Below, in pieces: positions 34,802 through 44,825 of a DNA stretch of 64,000 nucleotides. The stretch is from Verrucomicrobiaceae bacterium (GTDB lineage: Bacteria > Verrucomicrobiota > Verrucomicrobiia > Verrucomicrobiales > Verrucomicrobiaceae), in assembly GCA_027490195.1 (NCBI GenBank), contig JAIXYN010000037.1:16463-80462 (forward strand), given 5' to 3'. A program made the position numbers and the translations under genes. The notes beneath the pieces were generated by a model. That model saw only the letters and a list, made by a program, of their open reading frames with translations, searched no databases and had not been told where the DNA came from. How positions within the stretch are numbered: position 1 is the stretch's first letter; each line of letters starts with the position of its first letter.

Positions 34802-35992
34802 CTATTCGGCGGCCAAAGCTTCCAACAAATACTTAGACGGCTGGAAGTGCTCGTTCAAGACCGTGACCACACCATCGCGGAACATGCGTGTCTGTTTGAT
34901 GTCAAAATTCGGCGTCTTGTGTGGTGCGAAGAGGATGTCGTCGTGCGTGGCGTTCTGATGGCGCTTGAACTTCTGCGGCGTGATGTGCCCGCCGAGATGG
35001 TCGTCTCGACCTGTGGCCAGATGGCAGGTGCCCAGCACCTTTTCATCTTGAATGTCCGCCCCGGAAACAGGCAGCACCTGCGTGCCGAAACCAAGCTCGC
35101 CAAGCACACCCGTCATGGGATCATCAGCGAGTTTGGCATTGTGTTCGTCAATCGTGCTCTGATTGCCTGCGATGAGCTCAGCCTTGATGATGCAACCACC
35201 TGTGACGGTGAGCTTGCCCAGAGTCCCATCCTCATATTTCAAAGGGAAAGTTCCTTCCGCACCCGTGGGCACGAAGTACACTTCACCCGCTGGCAGGTTT
35301 GCTATGTCAGGCGCATCCCCCTGGCAGAGGCCGTGGCTCTTCTGCGCTTCCTGACGGTTCAATTCGAGACGCACCGTCATGTCGGGGCCGTTCTCCACGG
35401 TGAAATCGATTTCCACCGCATCAGCGCGAGTCATCGCCTTGCGCAACTTTTCGGCATCAATGCTGACGACTTCATAATCAACCGCGAGGCCGGAATTCAG
35501 AATGACATCATTCACGCCATGCAGCGTTGCGCCACGGAAGCCATATTGTTTCGCGAACGCCGTCAGCGGCGCAGTGGCGGAGAAGGTCGAGATGCAGAGG
35601 ATGATGTCGTAGTTGGGATAAACATCCTTTTCGAGGCTCAGCTCTTTGCCTTCCATATCAACACAAAGATCAGGCATGTCGAGATTGCTACCCGTCGTCT
35701 GCGTGTAGGCATATATTTCGCCTCCCTGCAGCGCGAGTTCTTCAGCCACACCATTTTTCAAACCCAAATGAAAGTGCTCATATGCTTTCTGCTGAATGGG
35801 CCTCGCCGGATTTTTTAGAAACGCATAACCTTTCGCTTCTGCGAGATCAGGAAGATCGATGAGAATGCAGATTTTGCGCCCAAAGGTGGGCTTGAACACG
35901 GTGCCGAGAAGGCGTGAGAGATCGAACTTGGGGAACTGGCGCCCTTGGGCAGTGGTTTGGACGGTTGGCATTGGAGCAGCGATCATAGGCAT
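34802..35992 (-). CDS. M29 aminopeptidase-like protein
   Basis: 396 residues from the ATG at 35992 (a second ATG two codons in). The C-terminal half has the M29/aminopeptidase T layout: GEVYFVPTGAEGTFPLKY, GELGFGTQ, VLGTCHLATGRDDHLGG and NATHDDILFAP, where the His/Asp/Glu metal ligands of M29 enzymes fall. The N-terminal half (CILIDLPDLAEAKGY) is less conserved. The M29 family cleaves N-terminal residues from peptides in a metal-dependent way. The tight link to an OvoA-type methyltransferase suggests a specialised small-molecule or gamma-peptide substrate; this is inference. Confidence 0.7.
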   Translation of the reverse strand: MPMIAAPMPTVQTTAQGRQFPKFDLSRLLGTVFKPTFGRKICILIDLPDLAEAKGYAFLKNPARPIQQKAYEHFHLGLKNGVAEELALQGGEIYAYTQTTGSNLDMPDLCVDMEGKELSLEKDVYPNYDIILCISTFSATAPLTAFAKQYGFRGATLHGVNDVILNSGLAVDYEVVSIDAEKLRKAMTRADAVEIDFTVENGPDMTVRLELNRQEAQKSHGLCQGDAPDIANLPAGEVYFVPTGAEGTFPLKYEDGTLGKLTVTGGCIIKAELIAGNQSTIDEHNAKLADDPMTGVLGELGFGTQVLPVSGADIQDEKVLGTCHLATGRDDHLGGHITPQKFKRHQNATHDDILFAPHKTPNFDIKQTRMFRDGVVTVLNEHFQPSKYLLEALAAE

Positions 35993-36053
35993 GGGAGAGT
36001 GTCAGGCAAATACGCCCTTCAATTTCAGTCGGATTCAATGAACTACGCGCAAA

Positions 36054-36806
36054 TCACGCAAACTGATCCCACAGCAATTTCGCCACCATCGCCAGCACCA
36101 CGGTGATGAAGATGATGCGGATGAACGGCGCCCCATGGCGAATCGCCATTCCAGCCCCCAGCCGCCCGCCAATGAGCTGCCCACAGATCATCGCCGCTGC
36201 GATTTCATAATTCACCCGCCCATAGGCCACGAAGACGAGCAGCGAAGCCATGTTGCTGGTGAGATTTGCAACCTTCGTGAAAGCCGTGGCGCGCGTCAGT
36301 TCCAGTCCCAGCAATGAAATGCAGACCAGCGTCCAAAATGTGCCCGTGCCAGGACCAAAAAAGCCGTCATAAAAGCCGAGCACGCTACCCGCCAGGCACG
36401 CAAAACCTCCAAGCCTCAGCCGCGCCTTTGCCGCCGTTTTCCCCAAGCCCGGACTAAGCAGCACATAGACTGCAATGCCCAGCAGCATCCAGGGCACGAT
36501 CTTTCTAAGGGCGTCGTTGCTCACTTGCGTCACCGTCCACGTACCCAGACAGGCTGCCACAAACGTGATGCCCACCGTGAGCCTCACTTGCGACCACGAA
36601 ACGAACCCTGCCTTCGCATACTTCCTCACCGCCATCAGCGTGCCCCACACGGCCTGCATCTTGTTCGTCCCCAGCGCCAATTGCGGCGGCAGTCCGGCCC
36701 ACAGCAACGCCGGCACGGAGATCAATCCACCACCGCCTGCGATCGCATCGATGAATCCTGCACTGAGCCCGGCGACAAACAACAGCGTGATCGTTTCCCA
36801 GCTCAT
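36054..36806 (-). CDS. TSUP (TauE/SafE) family membrane permease
   Basis: 250 residues with about seven or eight hydrophobic segments. TSUP hallmarks: FVAGLSAGFIDAIAGGGGLI in the first repeat with LALGTNKMQAVWG, and the second repeat GFYDGFFGPGTGTFWTL with FTKVANLTSNMASL. The family exports or imports sulfite, sulfoacetate and other small anions across the inner membrane. Its start overlaps the end of the upstream Tat isomerase gene by four bases, which suggests cotranscription and perhaps a shared organic acid or sulfonate substrate. Confidence 0.9.
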   Translation of the reverse strand: MSWETITLLFVAGLSAGFIDAIAGGGGLISVPALLWAGLPPQLALGTNKMQAVWGTLMAVRKYAKAGFVSWSQVRLTVGITFVAACLGTWTVTQVSNDALRKIVPWMLLGIAVYVLLSPGLGKTAAKARLRLGGFACLAGSVLGFYDGFFGPGTGTFWTLVCISLLGLELTRATAFTKVANLTSNMASLLVFVAYGRVNYEIAAAMICGQLIGGRLGAGMAIRHGAPFIRIIFITVVLAMVAKLLWDQFA

Positions 36807-37813
36807 GCTTTGCGGCCGAGGATGCGGTCCAGCGAATCCGAGGTCTGATAGATCAGAGCCTCTGGGTAATGCGCATACGGATGGAAGTATTCGAAGGTCA
36901 GGAAGCCTTCGTATCCGGTGTCAGCAAGCGCATCCGTCACCGCAGGCCAGTTCGTGGTACCATCAAGCAGCGGGCGGAAGGTTTCGAGGCTGAAGTCAGT
37001 TCCCTTTTTGGTGAACTCCTTCAGGTGTACATTCTTCGTACGCTTGCCCAGCACCTTGGCCCAATGCTCAGGATACTGGAACATGCTGATGTTTCCCGTG
37101 TCAAAATGCACGCGCACATGCTCGCTGCCAAAACTGTCCACAAAGGCGTTCATCTCCATGGGCGTCATCAGGTAACCGTTGAAAAAGATGTTCTCGATGT
37201 TGAGGCAGACCTTCAGCTTCTCCGCCTGCTTCGCCAACTGCCCCACAGCCTCGCGCGCCCGCTGGTCACAAACATCGTTCGCCACCGGCTCGTGATCCGT
37301 GCGCCACGGAATATGCACCGCCCCCGGCACCACGAGCACATTCTCCACACCCAGATCATGCGCGCATTGAGCGATCTTCCCTGCAAGCTCCATCCCCTGC
37401 GCCCGCTTCGCCGCATCATTGCTCGTCAGCGGATATGGCCAAAATAGGAACGAACACAGCCCGCTGATCTGAATGCCGATCTCGTCCGCCATCTTGCGGA
37501 TCTTCAAATAATCTGCCGTGCCATGCTTCGGCGAGAGGTCATTGTCGAGATCGTAGTTCAACTCGATTCCGTCAAATCCAGCATCTTTGGCCAGTTGCAT
37601 GCACTCACGCAGCGTCATGCGTTCCGGATAAGGAAAGGCCCACTGATTGATGGACTTCAGCATCTTGTATTTCTTCACCGATCCCCGCCTTGCATCGGGC
37701 GCTACGACAGGAGCCGCACGGACGGGCTCAAAGGCCAGAGCGCTAAGCCCCACGGAGGCGATGGTGGCTTTCAGGGCGTCACGGCGGGAAAGAGTGTCTG
37801 CGGGTGGATTCAT
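36803..37813 (-). CDS. Tat-exported sugar isomerase/epimerase-like TIM barrel
   Basis: 336 residues from the ATG at 37813. A twin-arginine leader (TLSRRDALKAT, hydrophobic, PVRAAP; about 1-36) precedes a xylose-isomerase-like barrel: DAGFDGIELNYDLD, NVLVVPGAVHIPW, LNIENIFFNG, VHFDTGNISMF, NVHLKEFTKKG and GFLTFEYF, with Glu, Asp, His and Glu at metal-ligand places. It resembles the hydroxypyruvate-isomerase-like group. Overlap of four bases with the TSUP permease gene indicates one operon. A leftward operon divergent from the M1 peptidase. Confidence 0.88.
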   Translation of the reverse strand: MNPPADTLSRRDALKATIASVGLSALAFEPVRAAPVVAPDARRGSVKKYKMLKSINQWAFPYPERMTLRECMQLAKDAGFDGIELNYDLDNDLSPKHGTADYLKIRKMADEIGIQISGLCSFLFWPYPLTSNDAAKRAQGMELAGKIAQCAHDLGVENVLVVPGAVHIPWRTDHEPVANDVCDQRAREAVGQLAKQAEKLKVCLNIENIFFNGYLMTPMEMNAFVDSFGSEHVRVHFDTGNISMFQYPEHWAKVLGKRTKNVHLKEFTKKGTDFSLETFRPLLDGTTNWPAVTDALADTGYEGFLTFEYFHPYAHYPEALIYQTSDSLDRILGRKA

Positions 37814-37934
37814 AGGCTGATGCAATCAGAAGCAGGAAACAAAGGCAAGTGGAAGAAACTCGCCAAGCCCCGCAAGATCAGGCAAGTAGGATGCGCTTGC
37901 CTTTATCGCAAGCACTTGGAGAATCGCCCCTCTC

Positions 37935-40289
37935 ATGAAACAGCTCATTCCAGCTTTTTTCGCCGCCATGTCCCTCGCCGCTGCCGAGCCCGGCGCACAG
38001 GTCGGCAAGTTTCAGCAGCTCGATCCCACGATCCCGACGCCATCGGCGCAGCGCAACGCCTCCGGCGCTCCTGGAGCGGCCTACTGGCAAAACCGCGCCG
38101 ACTATGACATCAGCGTCGAGCTGGACGACGTGAAGCGCACGATCACAGGAGAGGCCACAGTCACTTATCACAACGCCTCCCCGGATCCCCTGACATATCT
38201 TTGGGTCCAGCTTGATCAAAATTTCCTTTCTCACACCGCAGACTCGCGCGCCGTGCCAAACACCAAGCGTGGCATTGATCCGTCCAAGATCACCTACTCC
38301 GCGCTCGACCGCCTGCTGGCCTACGAAGACTACGACGGTGAGATGAAGATCAGCAAGCTCACCGATGCCAAGGGCAACGCTCTGCCGCACGCCGTCGTGA
38401 AGACCATGCTACGTCTCGATTTGAATGAACCTCTGGCCGCCGGTGCCGCCTTCGTCTTCAAAATCGCCTGGAGCTACCCGATCAACGACTGCGAACGCAT
38501 CAATGCGCGCACCGGCTACGAGTTCTTCAAGGAGGACGGCAACACCATCTACACCATCGCTCAGTGGTTCCCGCGCATGGCGGCCTACACGGACTACGCC
38601 GGCTGGATCAACAAGCAGTTCCTCGGCACCGGCGAGTTCACGCTTGAATTCGGCAACTACACCGTGCGTCTCACCGTGCCAGACGATCATCTCGTCGCCG
38701 CCACGGGCACCCTGCAAAACTCGGAGGCCGTCTTGACGAAAATCCAGCGCGACCGCCTCAAGCAAGCCGAAGGCGAAATGAAGAAGCCCATGTTCATCGT
38801 CACGCCAGATGAAGCCAAAGCCGCCGAAAAGAGCAAACCCAAGGGCAAGAAAACCTGGATCTTCCAAGCCGACAACGTCCGTGACTTCGCTTTCGCTTCG
38901 TCACGCAAGTTTGTCTGGGATGCGATGGCCGTCGAAGGAGCCAATGTGAACGGCAAACCAGTCATGGCCATGTCCCTCTACCCCAAGGAAGGCATGCCGC
39001 TGTGGGACAAGTATTCGACGCACGCCATCGCTCACACGATTCAAGTCTATTCACGCTACACCTTCGACTACCCGTATCCGGTCGCATGGTCGGTCAACGG
39101 CCCCATCGGCGGCATGGAATACCCGATGATCTGCTTCAACGGCCCGCGCCCTGAAAAAGACGGCACCTATCCGGAAAAGACCAAGTATGCCCTCATTGGA
39201 GTGATCATCCATGAGGTCGGCCACAATTATTTCCCGATGGTCGTGAACAGCGACGAACGCCAATGGACCTGGATGGACGAAGGCCTGAACTCCTTCGTTG
39301 AATTCCTCACGGAAGAAGAATGGGAGAACGACTGGAAGCACCGCCGCAATGAACGCGGCATGACAGACTACATGCGCCTGAAGGATCGCGTGCCAGTGAT
39401 GACCAACTCAGAGTCCATCGCCGATCTTGGACCAAACGCCTACGGCCAGCCCACTGTGGCCCTGAACATCCTGCGCGAGCACATCCTTGGCCGCGAAGCC
39501 TTCGACCACGCGTTCAAGACCTATGCCAAGCGCTGGATGTTCAAGCGCCCCACCCCTTCCGATTTCTTCCGCACCATGGAAGAAGCCAGCGGCGTCGATC
39601 TCGACTGGTTCTGGCGTGGCTGGTTTTACAGCACCGATCATGTCGATGTCTCCATTGATGAGGTGAAGTGGCTGCAGCTCGACTCACGCGATCCCACCAT
39701 CGAGAAACCCAAGAAGAAAAAGGAGGAGGACGAACTGCCCAAAACGCTCACCCGCGAGCGCAACTACTCGCTTTCCAAGCGCATCGACCGCTACCCCGAA
39801 TTGAAAGACTTCTACGACAGCTATGACAAGGCCACCGTCCTCCCCAGCGAAAAGAAGAAATTCGAATCGCTCATCAAAGAGCTCAAGGAGGAAAAAATCG
39901 ACCCCGCTCTCCTGCAAACGAAGCACAACTTCTACCTCATCGAATTCAGCAACGTCGGCGGCCTCGTCACCCCGGTGATTTTGAAAGTCGAATACACCGA
40001 CGGCAGCAGCGAAGAACTCAAGCTCCCCGCTGAAATCTGGCGCTTCAACACCGAGAAAGCCGCCAAGCTTCTCTTCACCAAAAAGGAGCTAAAATCCGTC
40101 ACCTTCGACCCCCGCCAGGAACTCGTGGACACCGACATCGAAAACAACTACTGGCCCCGCCGCCCCGTGAAAAGCAAATTCCAGCTCTTCAAGGACGACA
40201 AGCCTGTGAATCCGATGCGTGAACTCACCAAGCCTGAGAAGGACGAGAAAAAAGACGACGAAAAGAAGGAAGACGCGAAGAAGAACTGA
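37935..40289 (+). CDS. Secreted M1 family metallopeptidase
   Basis: 784 residues, signal peptide about 1-17. An N-terminal beta domain leads to the gluzincin core: GGMEYP (392-397) replacing the GAMEN exopeptidase motif, HEVGHNYFP (H426, E427, H430) and MDEGLNSF with E449 as third zinc ligand. From about 590 onwards there is a Lys/Glu-rich region (KPKKKKEEDE, ESLIKELKEEK) and a very basic/acidic tail rich in Lys, Asp and Glu. The M1 family removes N-terminal residues from peptides; export points to periplasmic or extracellular peptide use. Monocistronic. Confidence 0.9.
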   Translation: MKQLIPAFFAAMSLAAAEPGAQVGKFQQLDPTIPTPSAQRNASGAPGAAYWQNRADYDISVELDDVKRTITGEATVTYHNASPDPLTYLWVQLDQNFLSHTADSRAVPNTKRGIDPSKITYSALDRLLAYEDYDGEMKISKLTDAKGNALPHAVVKTMLRLDLNEPLAAGAAFVFKIAWSYPINDCERINARTGYEFFKEDGNTIYTIAQWFPRMAAYTDYAGWINKQFLGTGEFTLEFGNYTVRLTVPDDHLVAATGTLQNSEAVLTKIQRDRLKQAEGEMKKPMFIVTPDEAKAAEKSKPKGKKTWIFQADNVRDFAFASSRKFVWDAMAVEGANVNGKPVMAMSLYPKEGMPLWDKYSTHAIAHTIQVYSRYTFDYPYPVAWSVNGPIGGMEYPMICFNGPRPEKDGTYPEKTKYALIGVIIHEVGHNYFPMVVNSDERQWTWMDEGLNSFVEFLTEEEWENDWKHRRNERGMTDYMRLKDRVPVMTNSESIADLGPNAYGQPTVALNILREHILGREAFDHAFKTYAKRWMFKRPTPSDFFRTMEEASGVDLDWFWRGWFYSTDHVDVSIDEVKWLQLDSRDPTIEKPKKKKEEDELPKTLTRERNYSLSKRIDRYPELKDFYDSYDKATVLPSEKKKFESLIKELKEEKIDPALLQTKHNFYLIEFSNVGGLVTPVILKVEYTDGSSEELKLPAEIWRFNTEKAAKLLFTKKELKSVTFDPRQELVDTDIENNYWPRRPVKSKFQLFKDDKPVNPMRELTKPEKDEKKDDEKKEDAKKN

Positions 40290-40417
40290 ACTAGCCTGGT
40301 AAAAGAGTCCTCACACTCATTGTTATTGCATCGCCATAACCTCACAAGGGTTGCGAAACAAAGCTCAGTCTCTATAGCCAAGAGTCGTCGCCATCCGTCA
40401 CATCGCGTCACGACACA

Positions 40418-40566
40418 ACAGCCCTGAATGGGCTGCGGAATATAGCCCACGGTCAGCCGAGCCTAAGCGAGGCGACCCTGGGTCTGAGCATGCAACGGGA
40501 AAGCAAACCCACCGCCCCGCCACGCACCGCGCCCACCAGCAGCGTCTGCAAAGAGCCCCGCCGTGC
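40418..40566. repeat. Dispersed structured intergenic repeat, copy A
   Basis: Occupies the gap between the M1 peptidase and maltokinase. It begins AGCCCTGAATGGGCT (hairpin 1), continues with a longer stem (CCCACGGTC / GACCCTGGG around GAGCCTAAGCGAGGC), then a conserved tail GGAAAGCAAACCCA and CACCAGCAGCGTCTGCAAAG. Copies B (50.1 kb) and C (55.5 kb) share all blocks. The remainder of the gap 40290-40417 holds nothing else I can name. Confidence 0.85.
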
Positions 40567-40597
40567 AAAAATCGTGTCGCTACATCCGAAACCCACT

Positions 40598-42028
40598 TTA
40601 TTGCGCCCCGCTCCGGTCCAGAATTCGCGTGATGCCGCGCAGTGGAATCGCCACCCAATCCGGCCGGTTGTTCAGTTCATAGCACACCTCATACACCGCC
40701 TTCTCCAGCAGACAGACATCGAGCAGCATGCACAGCTCCTGCTCGCTTGCTGGCAGGAAGGATGCTCCCTTTGCCGCGGCTAAGTAAGCGCTCAGGAAAG
40801 CATCACTGACACATTCCACCCATGCCTCCGCCTGCTCAGCCCGCTGCGCGAGAACGGTATGCGCAGCGTAATCAAATGAGCGCAGCATCCCGGCGACATC
40901 ACGCAAAGGCGAATGCTTGCTGCGACGTTCATTCAACGGCCTGCCGGGCTCCCCTTCAAAATCAATGATGATGAAGTCGCTTCCAGTATCGAGCACCTGC
41001 CCAAGATGATAGTCCCCATGAATGCGAATGCGCTTGGCATTGATCGTGTGCCCCATCAGTGCCGCATGACGCTGCAGGATTTCCTGCTCACGCAGCAGCA
41101 GCCCGGCAGCTTCCTCATTAAGCACATCCAGTTTCTGCTCCAGAAGCTGCATCATGCGCCGCGTGGCTTTTCCCATGGATTGGCAAAGCGAGTCTCGATA
41201 TTCCGAGGTGAATGCTTCGGGCGCAAAATCATCCTCTGCCGTATCCGCAGCCAAAGATAGATGCATCTGCGCGGTTATCTCTCCCAACCGCTGCGCACGA
41301 TCAAGATCGCTGCCGCCAATGCCCCCATCCTGTGATTGAGCCAGCGCCCTGAGCGTTGAAGTCCATGCGGTGCCTTCACACGGAACATTCGTCACCAGCA
41401 GCGCCAGCACACGCGGCTCAGCATCTTTCGCCTTGTATTCAATGACTCCGCAGTAGCCAGGCACGTTCGCAAACTTCCTTCCATTGCCGAGGTGGCGCAG
41501 CAGTTCAGCCTCAGGATTCTCACCGTACTCAGGCCTGCGATAGAGTTTGAGGAAAAACCGGTCATCGTAGAGGATGGATGAATTGCTCTGCTCCACCTTC
41601 AGCAAACGCGAAGGCACCGGCCGCACCATCTCCTTGGCTTGAGCCTTGAACTCTGCGCCACAGATCCCCACCAGTTCACCCGAACCGCAAGAGAGACGTT
41701 GCTCATCAACAATCATCTCTATCAAGGCCGCACGAAACTCCTCATCCTCCAGCGCATCAACCAAACCGCCATTTGCCGCCGCCAGTTGCAGCGGCAAAAG
41801 ATAAATCTCGGCAGGAGCTTCAAAGTAATTCACCTGAAGCAAAATCAGTTTTCCGACATCTCCCACAGCAAGTGCCTCCAACACCTGCACCCCACAAAGC
41901 GTTTGCGCCTTTCCGCCAAACCATCGGCAACCACGCAGATACTCAGCAAATGCCGCACCGTTCAACGCAGCGAGCGCATCCGCCCAATCCGGCTTCCTTT
42001 CAACAGGGTTGTCCTCTCCTCTGGCCAT
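40598..42028 (-). CDS. Maltokinase
   Basis: 476 residues from the ATG at 42028 (another ATG lies two codons upstream). Features of the maltokinase/trehalose-synthase-fused kinase family: RWFGGKAQ near the N-terminus, SNSSILYDDRFFLKLYRR, HGDYHLGQVLDTGSDF (catalytic loop), IDFEGEPGRPL (metal-binding) and the C-terminal KAVYEVCYELNNRPDW. The enzyme phosphorylates maltose to maltose 1-phosphate for the GlgE glucan pathway. Normally fused or adjacent to TreS and close to GlgE; here it is separate, with neither partner in view. Confidence 0.88.
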   Translation of the reverse strand: MARGEDNPVERKPDWADALAALNGAAFAEYLRGCRWFGGKAQTLCGVQVLEALAVGDVGKLILLQVNYFEAPAEIYLLPLQLAAANGGLVDALEDEEFRAALIEMIVDEQRLSCGSGELVGICGAEFKAQAKEMVRPVPSRLLKVEQSNSSILYDDRFFLKLYRRPEYGENPEAELLRHLGNGRKFANVPGYCGVIEYKAKDAEPRVLALLVTNVPCEGTAWTSTLRALAQSQDGGIGGSDLDRAQRLGEITAQMHLSLAADTAEDDFAPEAFTSEYRDSLCQSMGKATRRMMQLLEQKLDVLNEEAAGLLLREQEILQRHAALMGHTINAKRIRIHGDYHLGQVLDTGSDFIIIDFEGEPGRPLNERRSKHSPLRDVAGMLRSFDYAAHTVLAQRAEQAEAWVECVSDAFLSAYLAAAKGASFLPASEQELCMLLDVCLLEKAVYEVCYELNNRPDWVAIPLRGITRILDRSGAQ

Positions 42029-42090
42029 GCCCATGCTTGCTGCAAATCACAGCCTTGCGCAAGGCACACAGCTCATCATCCATAAACGAA

Positions 42091-42116
42091 TGAGGCGGTC
42101 GTTGCCGACCGCCTCA
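42091..42116 (-). terminator. Strong hairpin downstream of xylose isomerase
   Basis: TGAGGCGGTCG and CGACCGCCTCA are perfect 11-base complements around a TTGC loop, 30 bases after the xylA stop on the minus strand. Only short T-runs follow in that direction, so termination may be moderate. It separates xylA from maltokinase. Confidence 0.65.
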
Positions 42117-42145
42117 CGATTTGAATCAACGCGGTGACCCAGGTT

Positions 42146-43456
42146 TTACAGGTAGTCGTTCACCAGATTTTCCATCATCTCCTGACGGCCGCTGCCGAGG
42201 AGCGGCTCACCATTGGCAAGCACATGCGCTTCGAGTTCGGCAAAGCCGACTTCGCCCTTCTCGATCTTCGCACCAATGCCGCTGTCGTAGCTGCTGTAGC
42301 GCTGCTTGATGAAGGCGTCGATACGTCCGTCTTCGATCATCGCGTGGGCGATCTTCAGACCGCGTGCAAAGGCGTCCATGCCGCCGATGTGGGCGTGGAA
42401 AAGATCCACAGGTTCAAAGGATTCGCGACGGCACTTGGCGTCGAAGTTCAGACCACCCGTGGTGAGGCCGCCCATCTTGAGCACTTCCAGCATGATCTCA
42501 GTGGTGAGGTAAATGTTGGTCGGGAACTGGTCGGTGTCCCAGCCGATAAGGGTGTCACCGGTGTTTGCATCGATAGAACCCAGCGCATTGGCAGCAATGG
42601 CCACCTGCATCTCATGACGCATGGAATGACCAGCGAGCGTGGCGTGGTTCGTTTCAAGGTTCAGCTTGAAGTGCTCCAGCAGGTTGTGCTCACGCAGGAA
42701 GTTCAAGCAGGCCGCTGCATCCGAATCGTACTGATGGGTCGAAGGCTCACGTGGCTTCGGCTCGATGTAGAACTGGCCGGTGAAGCCGATCTTCTTCTTG
42801 TAATCCACGGCCATGTGCAGCAGACGCGCGAGGTGATTGACCTCACGCTTCATGTCAGTGTTCCAAAGCGTGGCGTAGCCTTCACGGCCACCCCAGAAAG
42901 TGTAGCCTTCACCACCGAGGCGATGCGTCACATCCATGGCCTTCTTCACCTGCGCAGCAGCGTAAGCAAAGACACCGGCGTTCGGGCTCGTGGAAGCCCC
43001 CTGGCAATAGCGTGCATGAGAGAAGAGGCAGGCGGTGCCCCAAAGGAGCTTCTTGCCGGTCTGCTTCTGCGCTTTTTCGAGCTCGTCAGCGACGGCGTCG
43101 AAGGCCGCATTGCTCTCGGCCAGAGTGTCGAGTTCAGGAGCCACGTCACGGTCATGCCAGCAGTAGTAGTCCACGCCGAGCTTGTCCATGAACTCAAAGC
43201 AGGCCCACACGCGGCGCTGCGCATTGGCCACAGAGTTGCTGCCGTCATCCCACGGGCGCTGGGCCGTGCCGCCACCGAAAGGATCAGACAGCGAGTTGCG
43301 CATCGCATGCCAGTAGGCCACTGCGAAACGCATCTGCGAGCGCATCGTTTTGCCACCGACGATTTCGTCAGGGTTGTAGTGCTTAAAGGAGAGCGCATTG
43401 CGGCTCTTGGGTCCTTCATACTGAATTTTGGGGATGTCAGGAAAAGCGTCGTTCAT
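42146..43456 (-). CDS. xylA: Xylose isomerase
   Basis: 436 residues from the ATG at 43456, the family's typical length. Converts D-xylose to D-xylulose. Signature stretches include [25 protein letters not shown] with the catalytic histidine and aspartate, [25 protein letters not shown] for the metal-binding glutamate, NHATLAGH and [15 protein letters not shown]. It lies downstream of an MHS-type transporter on the same strand (97-base gap), so the pair may be one unit for pentose uptake and use. The matching xylulokinase is 9 kb away on the other strand. Confidence 0.97.
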   Translation of the reverse strand: MNDAFPDIPKIQYEGPKSRNALSFKHYNPDEIVGGKTMRSQMRFAVAYWHAMRNSLSDPFGGGTAQRPWDDGSNSVANAQRRVWACFEFMDKLGVDYYCWHDRDVAPELDTLAESNAAFDAVADELEKAQKQTGKKLLWGTACLFSHARYCQGASTSPNAGVFAYAAAQVKKAMDVTHRLGGEGYTFWGGREGYATLWNTDMKREVNHLARLLHMAVDYKKKIGFTGQFYIEPKPREPSTHQYDSDAAACLNFLREHNLLEHFKLNLETNHATLAGHSMRHEMQVAIAANALGSIDANTGDTLIGWDTDQFPTNIYLTTEIMLEVLKMGGLTTGGLNFDAKCRRESFEPVDLFHAHIGGMDAFARGLKIAHAMIEDGRIDAFIKQRYSSYDSGIGAKIEKGEVGFAELEAHVLANGEPLLGSGRQEMMENLVNDYL

Positions 43457-43553
43457 GGTAGGGCTTGCAAGGGAGACGAAACAGGGCGCAGTGCAACTGG
43501 TTCGTAAGCCCCTGCCAGACACTTTTTGGGCCAAATTGGACGCCCGCGCCGAC

Positions 43554-44825
43554 TCAGAGCGCCTTTTTGTTCGTTTCCTCGGCCAGCCAAACGGCGACCA
43601 AAGTGATGACGGCCATGAGGATGAGATATACCGCCACCAGCCAAGGTTTGCCACCCGTTCGATCAAGCAACGCCGTGGCAATAAGAGGAGCCATGCCACC
43701 TGCCAAAGGCGAAGCGAGCTGGTAGCCAAGTGATGCCCCGCTGTAGCGCACCCGTGTTCCAAACAGCTCGGAAAAGAACGCCGCTTGTGGGCCATACATC
43801 GCCGCGTGCCCGATGAGACCGATCACGACCGCAGCAACAACAAGCACCATTTCCCGCGTCTCGATCATCCAAAAGAAAGGAAACGCAAACAGCAGCAGAA
43901 AGAGCGCCCCACCCAGATACACCGGCCGCCGACCGATGCGATCCGACAGCGCCCCAAAGCACGGAATGGCCACCAACTGCACCGCAGAACCAATGAGCAC
44001 CGCATTCAGCAGCGTGGCCTTTGGCATCCCGAGCTGCTGCGAGCCGTAGCTGAGCACCAGCACCGTGAAGATGTAAAAAAAGGCGTTCTCTGCAAAGCGG
44101 GCTCCCATGGCCAGCAGCACATTGCGTGGGTGGTCGCGCAGCACGGCGAAAATGGGCACCTTCGGCCCCTCGTCCAGGGCTTTGGCTTCGGTGAAGACCG
44201 GACTCTCAATGATCTTCAGCCGGATGAACATCCCGACCCCCAGTAGCAGCACGCCCAGCAAAAACGGCACCCGCCAGCCCCAGGAAAGAAAAGCAGCCTC
44301 ATTCATCGAAGACACGACCATGAAGACCGCATTGGCCAGCAGCAATCCCACCGGCACCCCGGCCTGCACCCAGCTCGCATAATACCCACGCTTGCCCGCA
44401 GCCCCATGCTCCACAGCCATCAGCACCGCCCCGCCCCATTCACCCCCTACCCCAAAGCCCTGGATGAAACGCAGCAGCACCAGCAGGATGGGAGCCCAGA
44501 CTCCGATCTGCGAATAGGTCGGCAGCAGGCCGATCAGCACCGTCGCCACCCCCATCAGCATGAGCGTGGTTACCAGCATCGACTTGCGGCCGATCTTGTC
44601 CCCGAAATGCCCGAAGACGATGCCGCCGACCGGTCGCGCAAAAAAGCCCACCGCATACGTCGCAAAGGCCGCCATCGTCCCCGCCAGCGGATCAAAATTC
44701 GGGAAGAACAGCTTGTTAAACACTAGCGCCGACGCCGTCCCATAAAGGAAAAAATCATACCACTCGATGGTGGTGCCAATGAAGCTGGCAATGACAACGC
44801 GACGGGTGCTGTTGGGATCGGACAT
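43554..44825 (-). CDS. MFS transporter, metabolite:H+ symporter (MHS) family
   Basis: 423 residues from the ATG at 44825. Twelve hydrophobic segments and the MHS entry [15 protein letters not shown], followed by the MFS loop motif [29 protein letters not shown] and a second loop [13 protein letters not shown]. The MHS family (ProP, KgtP, ShiA) imports organic acids or betaines with protons across the inner membrane. Its place before xylose isomerase hints at a pentose-derived substrate, but the family rarely carries sugars, so the substrate is open. Confidence 0.9.
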   Translation of the reverse strand: MSDPNSTRRVVIASFIGTTIEWYDFFLYGTASALVFNKLFFPNFDPLAGTMAAFATYAVGFFARPVGGIVFGHFGDKIGRKSMLVTTLMLMGVATVLIGLLPTYSQIGVWAPILLVLLRFIQGFGVGGEWGGAVLMAVEHGAAGKRGYYASWVQAGVPVGLLLANAVFMVVSSMNEAAFLSWGWRVPFLLGVLLLGVGMFIRLKIIESPVFTEAKALDEGPKVPIFAVLRDHPRNVLLAMGARFAENAFFYIFTVLVLSYGSQQLGMPKATLLNAVLIGSAVQLVAIPCFGALSDRIGRRPVYLGGALFLLLFAFPFFWMIETREMVLVVAAVVIGLIGHAAMYGPQAAFFSELFGTRVRYSGASLGYQLASPLAGGMAPLIATALLDRTGGKPWLVAVYLILMAVITLVAVWLAEETNKKAL

